Assembly: GCA_019775845.1 (NCBI GenBank)
Contig: JADQAV010000002.1
Location: 1,612,001-1,676,000 of the forward strand
Direction: 5' to 3'
Source of the DNA: Myrmaecium sp. VS I D KN 1
Lineage: Eukaryota > Ascomycota > Dothideomycetes > Valsariales > Valsariaceae
DNA: 64,000 nt
Shown: positions 47,701 to 57,626 of the stretch, one piece after another
Layout of the letters: each line of letters begins with the position of its first letter
How positions within the stretch are numbered: the stretch's first letter is position 1
Notes under the pieces: generated by a model
What the model saw: the letters and a program-made list of their open reading frames with translations, nothing else
Databases searched by the model: none
What the model was told of the DNA's origin: nothing
Translations under genes and position numbers: made by a program

Positions 47701-48429
47701 GGCGGAGGATGGAGCGAGCGATCTTCTGGGGCCGCAGGATCCACGTCGATAGTTGGCCGTCGAGTTTGTGTCGTCGAAGCCAGTGGATGAAGGCTCGATC
47801 GGCGAGGCGGATGCTGCGAGAAAACATCTTCTCCCATCGCAGGATCCACTTCGATGGTTGGCCGTCGAGGCATATGCTGCGCCGGATGGTCGGCTGCTAA
47901 GGGATCCAAGTCGACAGTCGGTCGTCTGGAGGTGTTTGTTGGCGTCCGAGGGTAGAGGCTCGAACGCCGCGGCGGTGTACGGAACGCGGTCTGCGCATGG
48001 CGTATTGATGGACGTTGCTGGGCAAAGTCGTGGGTGGTGGTGGTTGTGGTTTGGGCGTCTGCATGCTGCTCAGAACGTGGCTCGGATGGGAGCACGTTCT
48101 CCTGGGCTGCAGACTGTCGCACCTCCGGCGCCGTCTTTCGGCTTGTGTTTGTAGGGAGAGAAGATTGTGTGCCGAGGACAGCTCCTTCGTCAGCTCTGAC
48201 GGGAGTGGAAGGTGTCGGCGTTGAGGGTTGGGAAGCTCTTCTATCGGGTCTGCTGGGTGACTGCGGTGAAGCCTGGGTGTCTTGTGTCCCGCTCGCGCGC
48301 CTGGGTGACAATCGCGGGATCTTCGATTTCTTCGTGAGCTTGTTCGGTGTTCTCGGTGGTGACGTCTGATGGTTGAAGCGTCAGTGAGAGAGCAGATGGC
48401 ACCCGGGACATGGGAGGACAGCTTACCAT
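44762..48429 (-). CDS. Processive family-2 glycosyltransferase (hyaluronan/chitin-synthase-like membrane protein)
   Basis: Three exons, 48429..48427, 48365..46170 and 46111..44762, give 1,182 residues; exon 1 is just the start codon ATG followed by GTAAGC. Residues 1-440 are a disordered basic Ser/Pro/Arg leader with four copies of RRPT(I/V)(D/E)(V/L)DP. Membrane helices begin near 463 (FKVFWFTLLTCIIYFAFVGF). The catalytic domain has CLVIPAYKAAGAL, IANGNSP, the DxD-type IDDDVHLP near 630, SEDWYF near 720, and KQRFFRW near 774, the product-binding QxxRW motif of processive GT2 enzymes. More helices follow (MPIAFVVQPRLTAIMMASL, VYFAMKLALMFVNTASVFYA), then a coiled coil and a Ser/Gly-rich tail. 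It resembles the fungal GT2 needed for hyphal growth on surfaces in Zymoseptoria and Fusarium; orthology is from memory. The polymer it makes is unknown. Confidence 0.88.
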
Positions 48430-49430
48430 GACTGCGGTTGATTATGATACTGCGGTATGGAAGGGAGGGAAAGTGTTGGATGGAGGTGTTGTGGAGGTTG
48501 AGACGCAGGTCGGCGTAAGGAAAGCCGAAAGGAAGGGAGCGCTCTTGCTCTCAAGAGGGCGGTTGACGAAAGACACAGACAGTTGACGTTTTCCGCCTTA
48601 CATACGTCGTCACACACTGAACGGGAAGGAAAGCTCTGCAAGGCCTGGCTGGGTCGATCGACGGTGATCCCTACCTGGACGGGAGTGGAGGGGGAGGGGT
48701 CGAGGGTAGCTCCTTCTTCGATTTTTTCTTCTTCCTGTTCTGGTCCCCTGGGGAAGAGGAGGGCAGGCAGGGGTCCAAGTGCGGAAGGAGTGGGAGAGCA
48801 GGGCGAGGGCCAGGTCGAGGGCGAGGGCGATGGAAGGGTGAGAGAAGGGTGAGGATGGGCGATGGTCGGCGGGCACGTCGTCATAGTAACCCAGTCGGGT
48901 AAGGCATCCAGGGCACGTGCTGGTGAAAGGCCGAATGGAAGGTGCAAAGGTGATTCTGGCACCCACATCTGCGTCTAACTAGAGGTACGGCCCGGTCTGG
49001 AGGAGTCCGGAATGGGTCCGGGTGGGGGGGAAGGACGTGAGGAGGATACGAGGGGAAGGGTGCCTGAGTCCTTCCGGAAGTCTTTCCTGAGGCCCTCTTC
49101 AGACGTCCTTCCCCATCACCCAACCATCACCCTTAACCCAAACGCCGAAGAGGGTTGGGGTTGACGCTGGGTGGGGAGCAGGGTGGAGGTGCTCGTTCAC
49201 TCCTGAGCATCATGATCCTCACCCTGGCCTTGCCGGCGTGTTGCCGGCGCAGGTACCGGTGTTGTGTCCGGTGCCTGGGGAACCTGTGGTCTGGACCGGA
49301 TCGGCAAGTGGACTACTGCATGAGGCAATTTCAGCAGGATCGGCCGGTCGGGACGGGTATGCACGCCATCATAGTCTGATGGAGGGGCCGCGTGGGTCAG
49401 GGTGGGCTGCAATAGGGTGGATTTGGCTGG

Positions 49431-49468
49431 GCGGGTTTAAGCGGGTTAAGCGGGTTAGGTGGGTTAGC
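49431..49468. repeat. Four tandem copies of a 9-10-bp GCGGGTTAA-like unit
   Basis: The copies read GCGGGTTTAA, GCGGGTTAA, GCGGGTTAG and GTGGGTTAG. They lie in the shared GT2/dehydrogenase upstream region. CGG is the half-site of Zn2Cys6 regulators; the unit also partly resembles telomeric GGGTTA. Confidence 0.75.
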
Positions 49469-50688
49469 CGGTGTCAAAGGTAAGAGCCGCAAGGTTATGG
49501 AGGAGAGGGGGGCGACGGCAAGCAAGAGCCGCATGGTGGTCGGCGACGACCCCTCTGATCCGGTTAGGCTCACCTTCACCACACCCCGGGCCATACTTAC
49601 TTACCTCCCTAAGGTAAGGTACCGCCCGTACCAGGTACTGACTGAACCACAGACGCCGACTTCACAACATTCGGATCCTTGGCAGGACCTCAGCCATTGC
49701 CCGAAACGGCATCGATCAGGCGCAAATCTATTTCCCCCTCTGTCCTGACATGTCCGCCCACCTGACGTACATGGCATTCCTTGCCCGGCAAAGGCGTATC
49801 CGCCCAATCCCGTAACCCAGCCATCCCACGGTTGCGGAACAGACAGGAGTCAGTTGGGAGGGAAGCGACCAGGTTCCTGGCAGCCGGTCTGGCAGATCCA
49901 GCGGGTAGAGCAATTGCATCGCATCCTGCGATTAGTCTGCGACTTCTACGAGTGTTGCGAGATCTGCGAGACATGCGAGATCAGCGGGTCGGGTCAGTCA
50001 GCGATGCACCAATGCCCCACAACTCCTGATGCCCGAACATCTGTGGTGTTGCTCGTCGACCACCATGCTCTGTTCACAAAGGTCCGCGAGAAGGGAACCT
50101 TACGTCGGTTTGACTTGACACATCGCCCCACTGCTGCAACGCTGGAGAGCAAGCGCAGCCGCAATCCTCCCTCTCATGGACCGATTGCCAATGCCGCGGC
50201 CCGTTGAGGTGGCGGCTAAGGTTGAAGGTCTGCCCGATGAGGTAGGGAGGATGCCGAAAGAGGAAAGATGGCGGTCGGCAGATGTTGCGTTGCACGATGA
50301 GCCAAGATGGCGAAAGGGAAGATAGAGAGAGAGAGCCGATGCGCAAGTCCGATGGGCGAGTCATGTCTGTCGTGTACAATATATTGGCAAACCTTGCTAG
50401 GAGGGTCTGCGGTGCGCCAGGCTGCGGTAGTCCGCGATAGTTCCGCCAAACCCGCTAGCGCGCACTCTAATGCAGGGTCCGGCGGCAAGCGGAAAGGGCG
50501 CGGCTGCCGGGCCCGCTTGGCTTTGCTCGGCGAGGCTGCCCCGCGCCAACACCTACCGGATGTGGCTCGTCATCGCTGATTCGGATTCGCAGTTACGGCC
50601 GGACTTTACCCGCCTCCTTGGAAGCCGCGGACATCGACCGACCGACCTCATCCGACCGGACCGCCGCCGCCTTTGCTGCCTGCCGGTT

Positions 50689-50713
50689 TGCCTGCCTGTC
50701 TGCCTGCCTGCCT
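50689..50713 (+). repeat. (TGCC)n short microsatellite
   Basis: About six TGCC/TGTC units lie in the same upstream region. It is a simple repeat with no apparent function. Confidence 0.8.
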
Positions 50714-52081
50714 CTTGCTGAGGCGTCTGTCGCCCTCATGCACATGGCATTTTCATGCGTCTCAGCCATTCCCATGCTCTCGGCAGGCCAGTCTGAAGTG
50801 AGCGGGTGTACCCCTTCGTGCCTGAATTTTTTCCTGTCGTTTCAGTTTGCCACAAAGGGTTCGGGGATGCCTCAGGTACTGGCTTCACCTGTGGAATGTA
50901 CCTTGCAGCTTCTCCTGTCTTTCTGCAGGCCACCTCCAGGCCACTAGGCCCCCAGGCCCCCCGATCCGAGGTAAGGTAGGAGGGCCCCCGTCATCAGGCC
51001 ATACTGGCACCATCCCTGCTGCCCCGGTTCCTTTCCGACTGCCTCCGCCTGTCCGCCTAAGGTATCCGCCTGCGCTTGCCCAGCCACCCAGCCGAGCCGG
51101 TAGCGTTGCCCTCGCTTCCCGCCGCCTGCAGCAAGAGCCTCCAACGGACTCTCGGTTCACTGAGCCCATCTCTCCTTTGCACGCCTGAGGCTCCATCGCT
51201 GCCGCCGCTTGACCGCCCCCATTCACAACGGCGGCCAATCACCGACCGTCCGATCGTCCCCGGTGATCCCCAGCCATGCCCACCAGGAAGCCAGAGCGTC
51301 ATCGAACCAGAATTCTTCTGTGAATCCTTCACCCCACCCGCTGACGCTTTGCCCCCAACCGAGCCGGCGGTCCCTCCCTGGCGGTCCGAGGCTGCCCGGA
51401 CCTTCTTCGAGCACTGACGTTTTCTCTATTCTCCCCGAGGGCCCTCAGTCACACCTCACAGTAGCCACCCTTCAGTCCATATCGAGCAAGGTTCGAGCGG
51501 ATCTGGTCAATCAGGAGAGCCGGTCGAGCACGCTGGCATTGGCCCCGTCGAGTCCGACCCATGGCCTCGCCAGAGTCACCTCCCATCCGCTCGAGCTAGA
51601 AGCTCCGCAGAACTTCTCTTACGTCGAGATCGGCATAGCGTTTCGATAGTCTCTCCCAACACTGGCTTGACATCGGCTTCCTGCAGCAGATCCCGCTGCG
51701 AACATGTTCACCCTCATGCAAGGCTGGACTGGTCTGGACTGCGCTTCGAGCGCCATCCTCAGAGCCTTTGGCGATTCACACACTGCTCGAGGCGAGTGTG
51801 AATACATCACCCCAGCCTTCGACTTGTTCCTGAGAAGAGAAGGGCTATAAAGCCCGGGGTCTCCAGGGGAACATTCTCTCAATCATCCTCACTGGTGGAC
51901 GGTCACTCAGCAGCCTTACTTACTAATTCCCTGATCGTTTCAACATCCTTCCAATTGTCTATTGAAGGCTCTATTATCTGGCATACTTTTTACCCTGCTA
52001 CCCTAATCTTTAACTTCTTAATCCATCACCACCACCTCTCCTCCTCTTCTCCAACCTTTCCTCCCCTCCACAACCTCCAAC

Positions 52082-53590
52082 ATGATTACCCCTTCCCCCA
52101 GCTTTGAGGCCAACCAGGCCCCGATGCGTTCCGGAGTGGCTGCCCGCAGGCCCTCCGTGCCCATCATTAAGCTCGACAATGTGGAGATAGCGATGAAGCA
52201 GAGTGTGGACACCGCCTCCGTCCTCCCTTCTACGCCCTCTACGCTCGACAACCCTCTCGCGCCTATCATCAAGATGAAGCGCATCATCACACCTCCGGAG
52301 TCACCTAAGCCAACCAAATCCTTCCAGAAGGGAGCTGACAGCTCCTACTTCCCTCCGCGTGTCGACTCTCTCACTCCGGCACCCGCTACCCAACTCCCGG
52401 TCTCTGACGATGAAACCCCCCTCGTCGCCGTCATCGGCGTCGGCTATGTTGGCATCCATCTGGTCGAGGCCTTCGCGAAGCACTACAGCGTTGTTGCCTT
52501 TGACGTCTCCGACGCACGGCTAGCCACCGTTGGCGAAGAGCTCTCCTACCTCGACACCATCAAGTACACCTCCAACCCCCGCGATCTGAAGCCCGCGACC
52601 CACTTCCTCATCTCGGTGCCTACTCTTCTCCAGGCCGACAAGTCCATCAACACCTCCTACGTGCAGTCCGCCATCTCCACCTTGGCCCGGTACGCTCGGC
52701 CCAACGCGACCGTTGTCATGGAATCCTCCGTCGCCGTTGGCATGACCCGGGAGCTCCTGACCCCGCTAATGCAGTCTCGCGGCCTGCGGGCCGGTATGTC
52801 CCCCGAGCGCGTCGACCCCGGCCGTACCGAGCCCGCGTTTGAGGAGATCCCCAAGGTCATCTCCGGTCTCGACGACATCACCCCGGGCTCCCTGGAGTCC
52901 ATCCAGAAGCTGTACAGCAAGGTCTTCCAGCGCACCCTTCCCGTCAGCAAGCCGGAGGTGGCCGAGATGACCAAGCTGTACGAGAACTGCCAGCGGATGA
53001 TGGCGATCGCGTACGTGAACGAGATGGCCGACGCCTGCTCCACGCTGGGCATCGACGCCTTCGAGGTCGCCAACGCGGCCGCCAGCAAGCCGTTCGGCTA
53101 CCTGCCCATGTACCCCTCCCTCGGCGTGGGCGGGCACTGTATCCCTGTCAACCCCTACTACCTCCTCTCCAACTGCGACTTCCCGCTGCTGCAGGAGGCG
53201 GCCCGGCGCATGAACGAGCGGCCCGGCGCGGTCGGCGACCGTCTCCTCGCTCAGCTCAACAAGGACCACGCCGGCAAGTTCCTCTCGCAGAAGGCGCGCG
53301 TGCTGGTGGTCGGCGCCGGCTTCAAGAAGGGCCAGAGCCTGACGACGATGAGCCCGGGCGTGGAGCTGATGCGCTGCCTGCTCGACCGGCACGACGTCCA
53401 CGTCGAGTTCGCCGACCCGCTCGTCGGCGAGGAGGTCCTGCCCTGGCTGCCCAAGCTTGCCGACGAGGACTGGAACAAGCAGACGCTCGAGACGTTCGAC
53501 CTGATCGTCGTCGCCGTCCGCCAGGAGGGCATCGACTTCAGCGTCCTCGACAAGCTCGAGGGTGTCAAGGTGGAGGTGTTGGCTCAATAA
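52082..53590 (+). CDS. Nucleotide-sugar 6-dehydrogenase, WecC/WbpA-like (UDP-HexNAc type)
   Basis: A single exon encodes 502 residues. After a disordered leader of about 110 residues is the NAD-binding Rossmann fold (PLVAVIGVGYVGIHLVEAF), then VPTLLQADKSINTSYV, VVMESSVAVGMTRELL, SPERVDPGRTEP, the helical core KPEVAEMTKLYENCQRMMAI, the catalytic Cys353 in GVGGHCIPVNPYYL, and a C-terminal domain (VLVVGAGFKKGQSLTTMSPG). The enzyme oxidises C6 of a UDP-sugar to the uronic acid in two NAD-dependent steps. UDP-glucose dehydrogenases usually read GGSCFxKD at the cysteine; GGHCIPVxPYYL is the signature of UDP-ManNAc/GlcNAc dehydrogenases, so an N-acetyl-aminouronate donor is likely. The 3' half is very GC-rich. 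It is head-to-head with the processive GT2 gene. Confidence 0.9.
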   Translation: MITPSPSFEANQAPMRSGVAARRPSVPIIKLDNVEIAMKQSVDTASVLPSTPSTLDNPLAPIIKMKRIITPPESPKPTKSFQKGADSSYFPPRVDSLTPAPATQLPVSDDETPLVAVIGVGYVGIHLVEAFAKHYSVVAFDVSDARLATVGEELSYLDTIKYTSNPRDLKPATHFLISVPTLLQADKSINTSYVQSAISTLARYARPNATVVMESSVAVGMTRELLTPLMQSRGLRAGMSPERVDPGRTEPAFEEIPKVISGLDDITPGSLESIQKLYSKVFQRTLPVSKPEVAEMTKLYENCQRMMAIAYVNEMADACSTLGIDAFEVANAAASKPFGYLPMYPSLGVGGHCIPVNPYYLLSNCDFPLLQEAARRMNERPGAVGDRLLAQLNKDHAGKFLSQKARVLVVGAGFKKGQSLTTMSPGVELMRCLLDRHDVHVEFADPLVGEEVLPWLPKLADEDWNKQTLETFDLIVVAVRQEGIDFSVLDKLEGVKVEVLAQ

Positions 53591-55521
53591 AGTGTTTCCG
53601 TCTTCGGTTCCTTTGTTTCTTTTACGGACGAGTCATCAACTGTTCGAGCATTAACCGGCGCAATTCCTCCATCATTCTTGACGAATGGGTAGCAGTTTTT
53701 TTGGATATTTAGTTAAATCTCGGGATGGCGTTTTTGGGTTGTTGATGTCATTTCTGTTTTGGCTGGTTATATCTGGCGGCTAAGGTATACCCTCCGCGGA
53801 AAGTTGGGAGGAGCATTCCCCATCTACTACTATTGCTATTGTTTAAAAAATTTCCTAATCATCACGATTCAACTATTAATTGCATCTCTGCCTTGGTTTT
53901 TTGTTGGATTCAATCTCTTACTTGAATAAAAGTGTGGTCCATTCTTCAAGAATTCCGTGCTGCATCTATCTCTGAGGTCGTGAGTAGGTTACGATAGTCA
54001 ACTTTAGCCGGCACGCCCCTCCTGGCCCCGGGCTCCCGACAGCAGAGCCGCAACCAAAGTTTTGGAAAGCCATGCAGAAACCCGGGACGCCAGGGGGTGG
54101 TGGCGTTCGTGCAGGGAAGGGGGGGGGGAGGCTGGTTGTTGCCGACCTTCCCTTCCTTTCTCCCTTCACCCAAAGATTCCCCTTTTAGGGGAAAACAAGG
54201 GAATTAAAACGCCACCCGAGGTGGAAAAACGTTGTTTTCTTGCGCCCTCCCTGGCTGGAATCGGGTACCGAGGTTTTTGAGTGAGTGAAGGGATTTGGAT
54301 GCTGCACGTCGTCTTTGGTATCGTCGGATGTAATTGTCGGTATTTATTATTGATTATCCTCTGCTTGAAACATCTTCCTTAGGAAATTTTTCATCTCTAT
54401 TTTTTTGAAGGGCGTGAGGAAAGTACGAACATTAGGTAATTACTAGTGCCTGACTATAACTGATGATGACACCGACATATCTGTACCTCCGTACATTACC
54501 AGGTACACTACCACGACTCATTTACCGCCAACGGTGTGAAGAAAGCCGCCACCGCCTCCCCCTCTGTCACTATCGTCCGATTCGGGTGAATCGTCGGTAC
54601 AGGTGACGATCGTGGAAAAGAGCCGCAGGGGAAGAACTGAAAGTATGGAAGATTTTGATTACGCATATGTTCCGGCTTGGTACTAGTGGTAGGTCAAAAT
54701 TAAATTTATTTTTATTACCGCCTTCGCCCGTTCTTTGTTTCCGGACCATTGAATGTGGTCTGAGTAGTACGTACAGTAGGTAGTAGGTACTCCGTACGCT
54801 CTTTGGTACTATTGATTTGTGGCGTTTATGGTAATCTGGCTTCCGGTTGTGTTGTTATATACCTAGGTCTTGTACCCTGGGAGAGGGAAGTGAGGGAGAG
54901 AGAGAGAGAGGGAGAGTATATGTGTGTGTGTAAATCTATGCATGTGTGTACTGCTTGAGATGTCTATTCTCTTCTCTCTCTCCGTGACGCAACCTCTGGA
55001 GCAGAACTTAGGTCGAGCTGTCGGGGGCCGCCCTTCAATGCTGTTCAGCCTCTTCTTCAATTATGGTACATACAAGAAGTATATACGGCTTCACGATCGA
55101 AGCGAAGTCGGCTTGTGGCGTTCCTCGGACGTATCGGCTGGACTTGACTCAATGTTCACGCATAAAATGTTTGGTCATGAAGGTTATACACCTTTCTGAT
55201 ATGCGCACCTTGCTTTCCTAGGCGATACTCGCTCATATGGTATCTGGGCTGTTGTGGAATACCTTACACCCCTGATTCAGCCTTGACTTCCCATTATATG
55301 ACTGGGCTTGGCACAGTCCTGATATCGACCCCTCATGGGATCAATGAGCATGCCAGCGCTATCAAGGCTGGTGAGCCGGCAAAAAGAGTGTGCTGTCCAG
55401 AGTTCAAACAGAAAACCAAACGCGATGGGAGTTGATGAGTATGAGAGGACTGCAGACAGCTGCAAAGCGTATCCCTAGACCTCAGCCTTATGTTTTCCGC
55501 CTGCATGCGCATGCCGCCCGC
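53591..55521. other. Long intergenic region between convergent genes
   Basis: The 1.9 kb region has no convincing gene. It is partly A/T-rich (53700-53900, 54300-54480), has GTACC words (54480-54800) and a dinucleotide microsatellite near 54.9 kb. Confidence 0.55.
54891..54930 (+). repeat. (AG)n/(TG)n microsatellite
   Basis: About a dozen AG units with one GG interruption are followed by five TG units. It is a simple repeat. Confidence 0.85.
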
Positions 55522-56813
55522 TCACAACCTGTGCAGGCCTCTGCGAACTCCCCATGCTCCTTGGTTCCACAGCGCAACATTCCCACCAACGGCCTCCCAC
55601 CTCTTCTCGTCCACCTTCCTGCGCGACTCGCTTACCCGCGTGCGCGCCTGCTCCCCTTTCCTATTGGCCAATAGCTCCGGGCTCCACGTCCATGCCCAAT
55701 TCGAAATGATATGCCTCTTCGATGATGCAGAAGGTGTCTTGAGATGCCTTGGAGTGCGGGTTGCCGGGGTCCGGGAACGACAAGATCTTGTCGTGGAGCA
55801 AGCAGGGAGAGGGGTGATATGGCGATTCGATCGTAGGCGAGTAGAATGCGGGGCCCCAGACGGCAGTGCAACGTTACCGGCTAGAGTTGAGGGGGTTGGA
55901 GTCCCTGCAGGAGCTGTCGGAGTTGCTGGAGGAGCACCAGATGCATGCTCCACAAGTCTGCGTCCTACGGCATCCCTCTCGATCGAAAAAGGGGTCCTGC
56001 GACGTAACGTGCGTCGGCGTGGCTCAGGCGCAATCGGCTCACTTCCGTCTTCTTGTACCTGCATGTCCTTCCATCTGCTTCGCTTCCTCGACGCATTCAC
56101 CTCTGCTCCTACCCGCTCTCGGATGATCGCATCGGCCTTTCCGTCCTCCTCGTCTGGCTCGGTGTCCTGCGCGTCCTCTCCTCTGCGTCGCGCCTCATCC
56201 AGCATTTGCCTGTCCACTCCTCTCGGACACCCCGCGTACAGCCCTGACCAAACATGCGCCCGCCGCTCGAACTCGCTCCAACCGCCGGCGGCGCTCAGCA
56301 ACCTCCCCGCTTCGCCATTCAGCGCGCTTTCTCCATTCGGAGCTACCAATAAGTCTCGAATAGTGCCCAGCACCTGCCGTAGATCAACGCTCTCCGTCCA
56401 TCCACCTTCTACATCCTTCTTCAGCAAACCGAGACACACGGCTCCGCTCTCGGGGTCGACGTTGGGGTGAAAGATTTTCGTCTCGAAGTAAGCGGCGGGA
56501 GGGTCCCGGGGATAGGTCGCGGGAAACGCCAGACGGAGCCTAAAAACCCCGGTCGCATACGGAGTGCCGGCTGGTCCGGTGAGGAGTAGTGAGAGGGTGG
56601 TGAGGTTGGCGCAGCAATCGACGTCGGAGGAGTGGGGAGGTAGAAGGTAACACGGCGGAAGCGGCGAGGTGTGGAGAGTGCTGTGCTCGGCTGCGAGACG
56701 GCGCAGGGATCTGGACGACTATAATGGTAATATTCACGGAGTTAGTCTTGGGCCTTTGTGCTCCTTCCGCGAACTTCGGGGAGCTCGTTGAGACCTGAAC
56801 TGACCATCGCCAT
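55522..56813 (-). CDS. UBE2S: UBE2S-like ubiquitin-conjugating enzyme E2 with long C-terminal tail
   Basis: Two exons, 56813..56805 (9 nt, encoding MAM) and 56718..55522, give 401 residues; the 86-nt intron has a GTCAGT donor and a CTAAC branch. Residues 4-160 are a UBC fold: SLRRLAAEH, LLTGPAGTPYATGVFRLRLA, PPAAYFETKIFHPNV, catalytic Cys98 in GAVCLGLLKKD, then LRQVLGTIRDLLVAPN and ESALNGEAGRLL. The HPN motif and the ESALNxEAGRLL segment are closest, from memory, to UBE2S, the E2 that extends K11-linked chains with the anaphase-promoting complex. The remaining 240 residues are a basic Arg/Thr/Pro-rich tail not known from animals. The ending GAWGVRRGLHRL is not the Leu-Arg-Arg-Leu peptide of UBE2S but is similarly basic and hydrophobic. 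Confidence 0.82.
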
Positions 56814-57626
56814 GTTTGCAGAGGGAGACGCGGTTTGGGAGCCGCTAAGGTAAAGGCGGACTCGAGGAGTTAGTATATAAGTTAATCAGACTGTGCAATT
56901 GGCTGCTGGAGGAAGAATAATAGTCTGGATAGGCGCAGCCTCAATGTAGACTGGAGAAACGAAATACTCCCTGTGTTTTGTGTTGTCCCTGGTTGCTACG
57001 ACCCTCGCGCACGGATCAGAGCTTGTGGCGAGCCTGCAGGAGCGGATGTGGGGAACAAAGGGTCTACATTTGACTCCCTGTGCCGAAAGCGCGCTACCTC
57101 GGAATAAGATATGAAAGTACTCGGATATACGAGTTCTTATAGTAAAGAACAGTTATTTAAAGATAATATAGTAAAAGTAGCTTCTATAGTAAAGTGATAG
57201 CTTCTTTAGATAAAATAAAGAAGATAAAATCTAAGCTACTTAATGAGTTAATAGAGTAAAATACTTTATAATTAGTACTACTTTAATAAATCATAATATA
57301 TTACTTAAGCTTAACTAGCTTTAGTCTTAATAAATAATACTATAATATATACTATACTAGTATAATATACTCTATTATGGTTGTTACTTCAGGTCTGTTG
57401 GGTACCTTATCTTATCGCGACTACCCCGGACCGTCCAACCGCCCGTCTTGTCCCGCCACTCCCGTCCCATCCAGATTGCGCCCGCTCTCTCGTCTCAACC
57501 GTGCAACACCTCCACCGATGCAAAGACCGTCCTTTCTACTCTCAACTCATCGCTCTCCGCAACACCCAGAGGCTCGCGCAGATACCCTGCTTTTCCAGCG
57601 CAGTTCGTAAATACATCGTTCTCGGA
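56814..57626. other. Divergent promoter region with an A/T-rich island
   Basis: It lies between the E2 gene and the unrecognised gene at 57.6 kb. The 57110-57376 part is an A/T-rich island; the rest has no coding signal. Confidence 0.55.
57110..57376. other. A/T-rich, TA-dense island resembling RIP-altered DNA
   Basis: This stretch is mostly A and T with very frequent TA, ATA and TAGTA words, in contrast to its GC-richer neighbours. Such composition is typical of DNA changed by repeat-induced point mutation (C to T, favouring TpA). No terminal repeat or protein remnant is recognisable, so no element family is assigned. Confidence 0.6.

Larger units (their letters stand above)
48430..52081. 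promoter_or_regulatory. 3.65-kb shared upstream region of GT2 and nucleotide-sugar dehydrogenase
   Basis: It separates two divergent start codons. No convincing gene is found; ORFs are short with arbitrary composition. It contains a tandem CGGGTTA-type repeat (49431-49468), TACC/GGTA words (49600-49640), a TGCC run (50689-50713) and a pyrimidine-rich leader just before 52082. Such length suggests complex regulation or an undetected non-coding transcript. Confidence 0.5.

Noticed and set aside
48430-48968. 181-residue ORF upstream of the GT2 start
   Set aside because: It is Ser/Pro/Leu-rich from C/T-rich leader DNA and is out of frame with the GT2 model; probably 5' leader.
52766-53587. 273-residue ORF antisense to the nucleotide-sugar dehydrogenase
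   Set aside because: It has the same cause: GC-rich codon bias of the real gene on the other strand.
44762-53590. Calling the GT2/dehydrogenase pair a hyaluronan (hasA/hasB) locus
   Set aside because: The dehydrogenase has the GGHCIP signature of HexNAc dehydrogenases rather than GGSCF of UDP-glucose dehydrogenase, so hyaluronan is not the best guess.
57110-57376. Assigning the A/T-rich island to a transposon or retroelement family
   Set aside because: No terminal repeats, target-site duplication or protein similarity can be seen; only the composition is suggestive.
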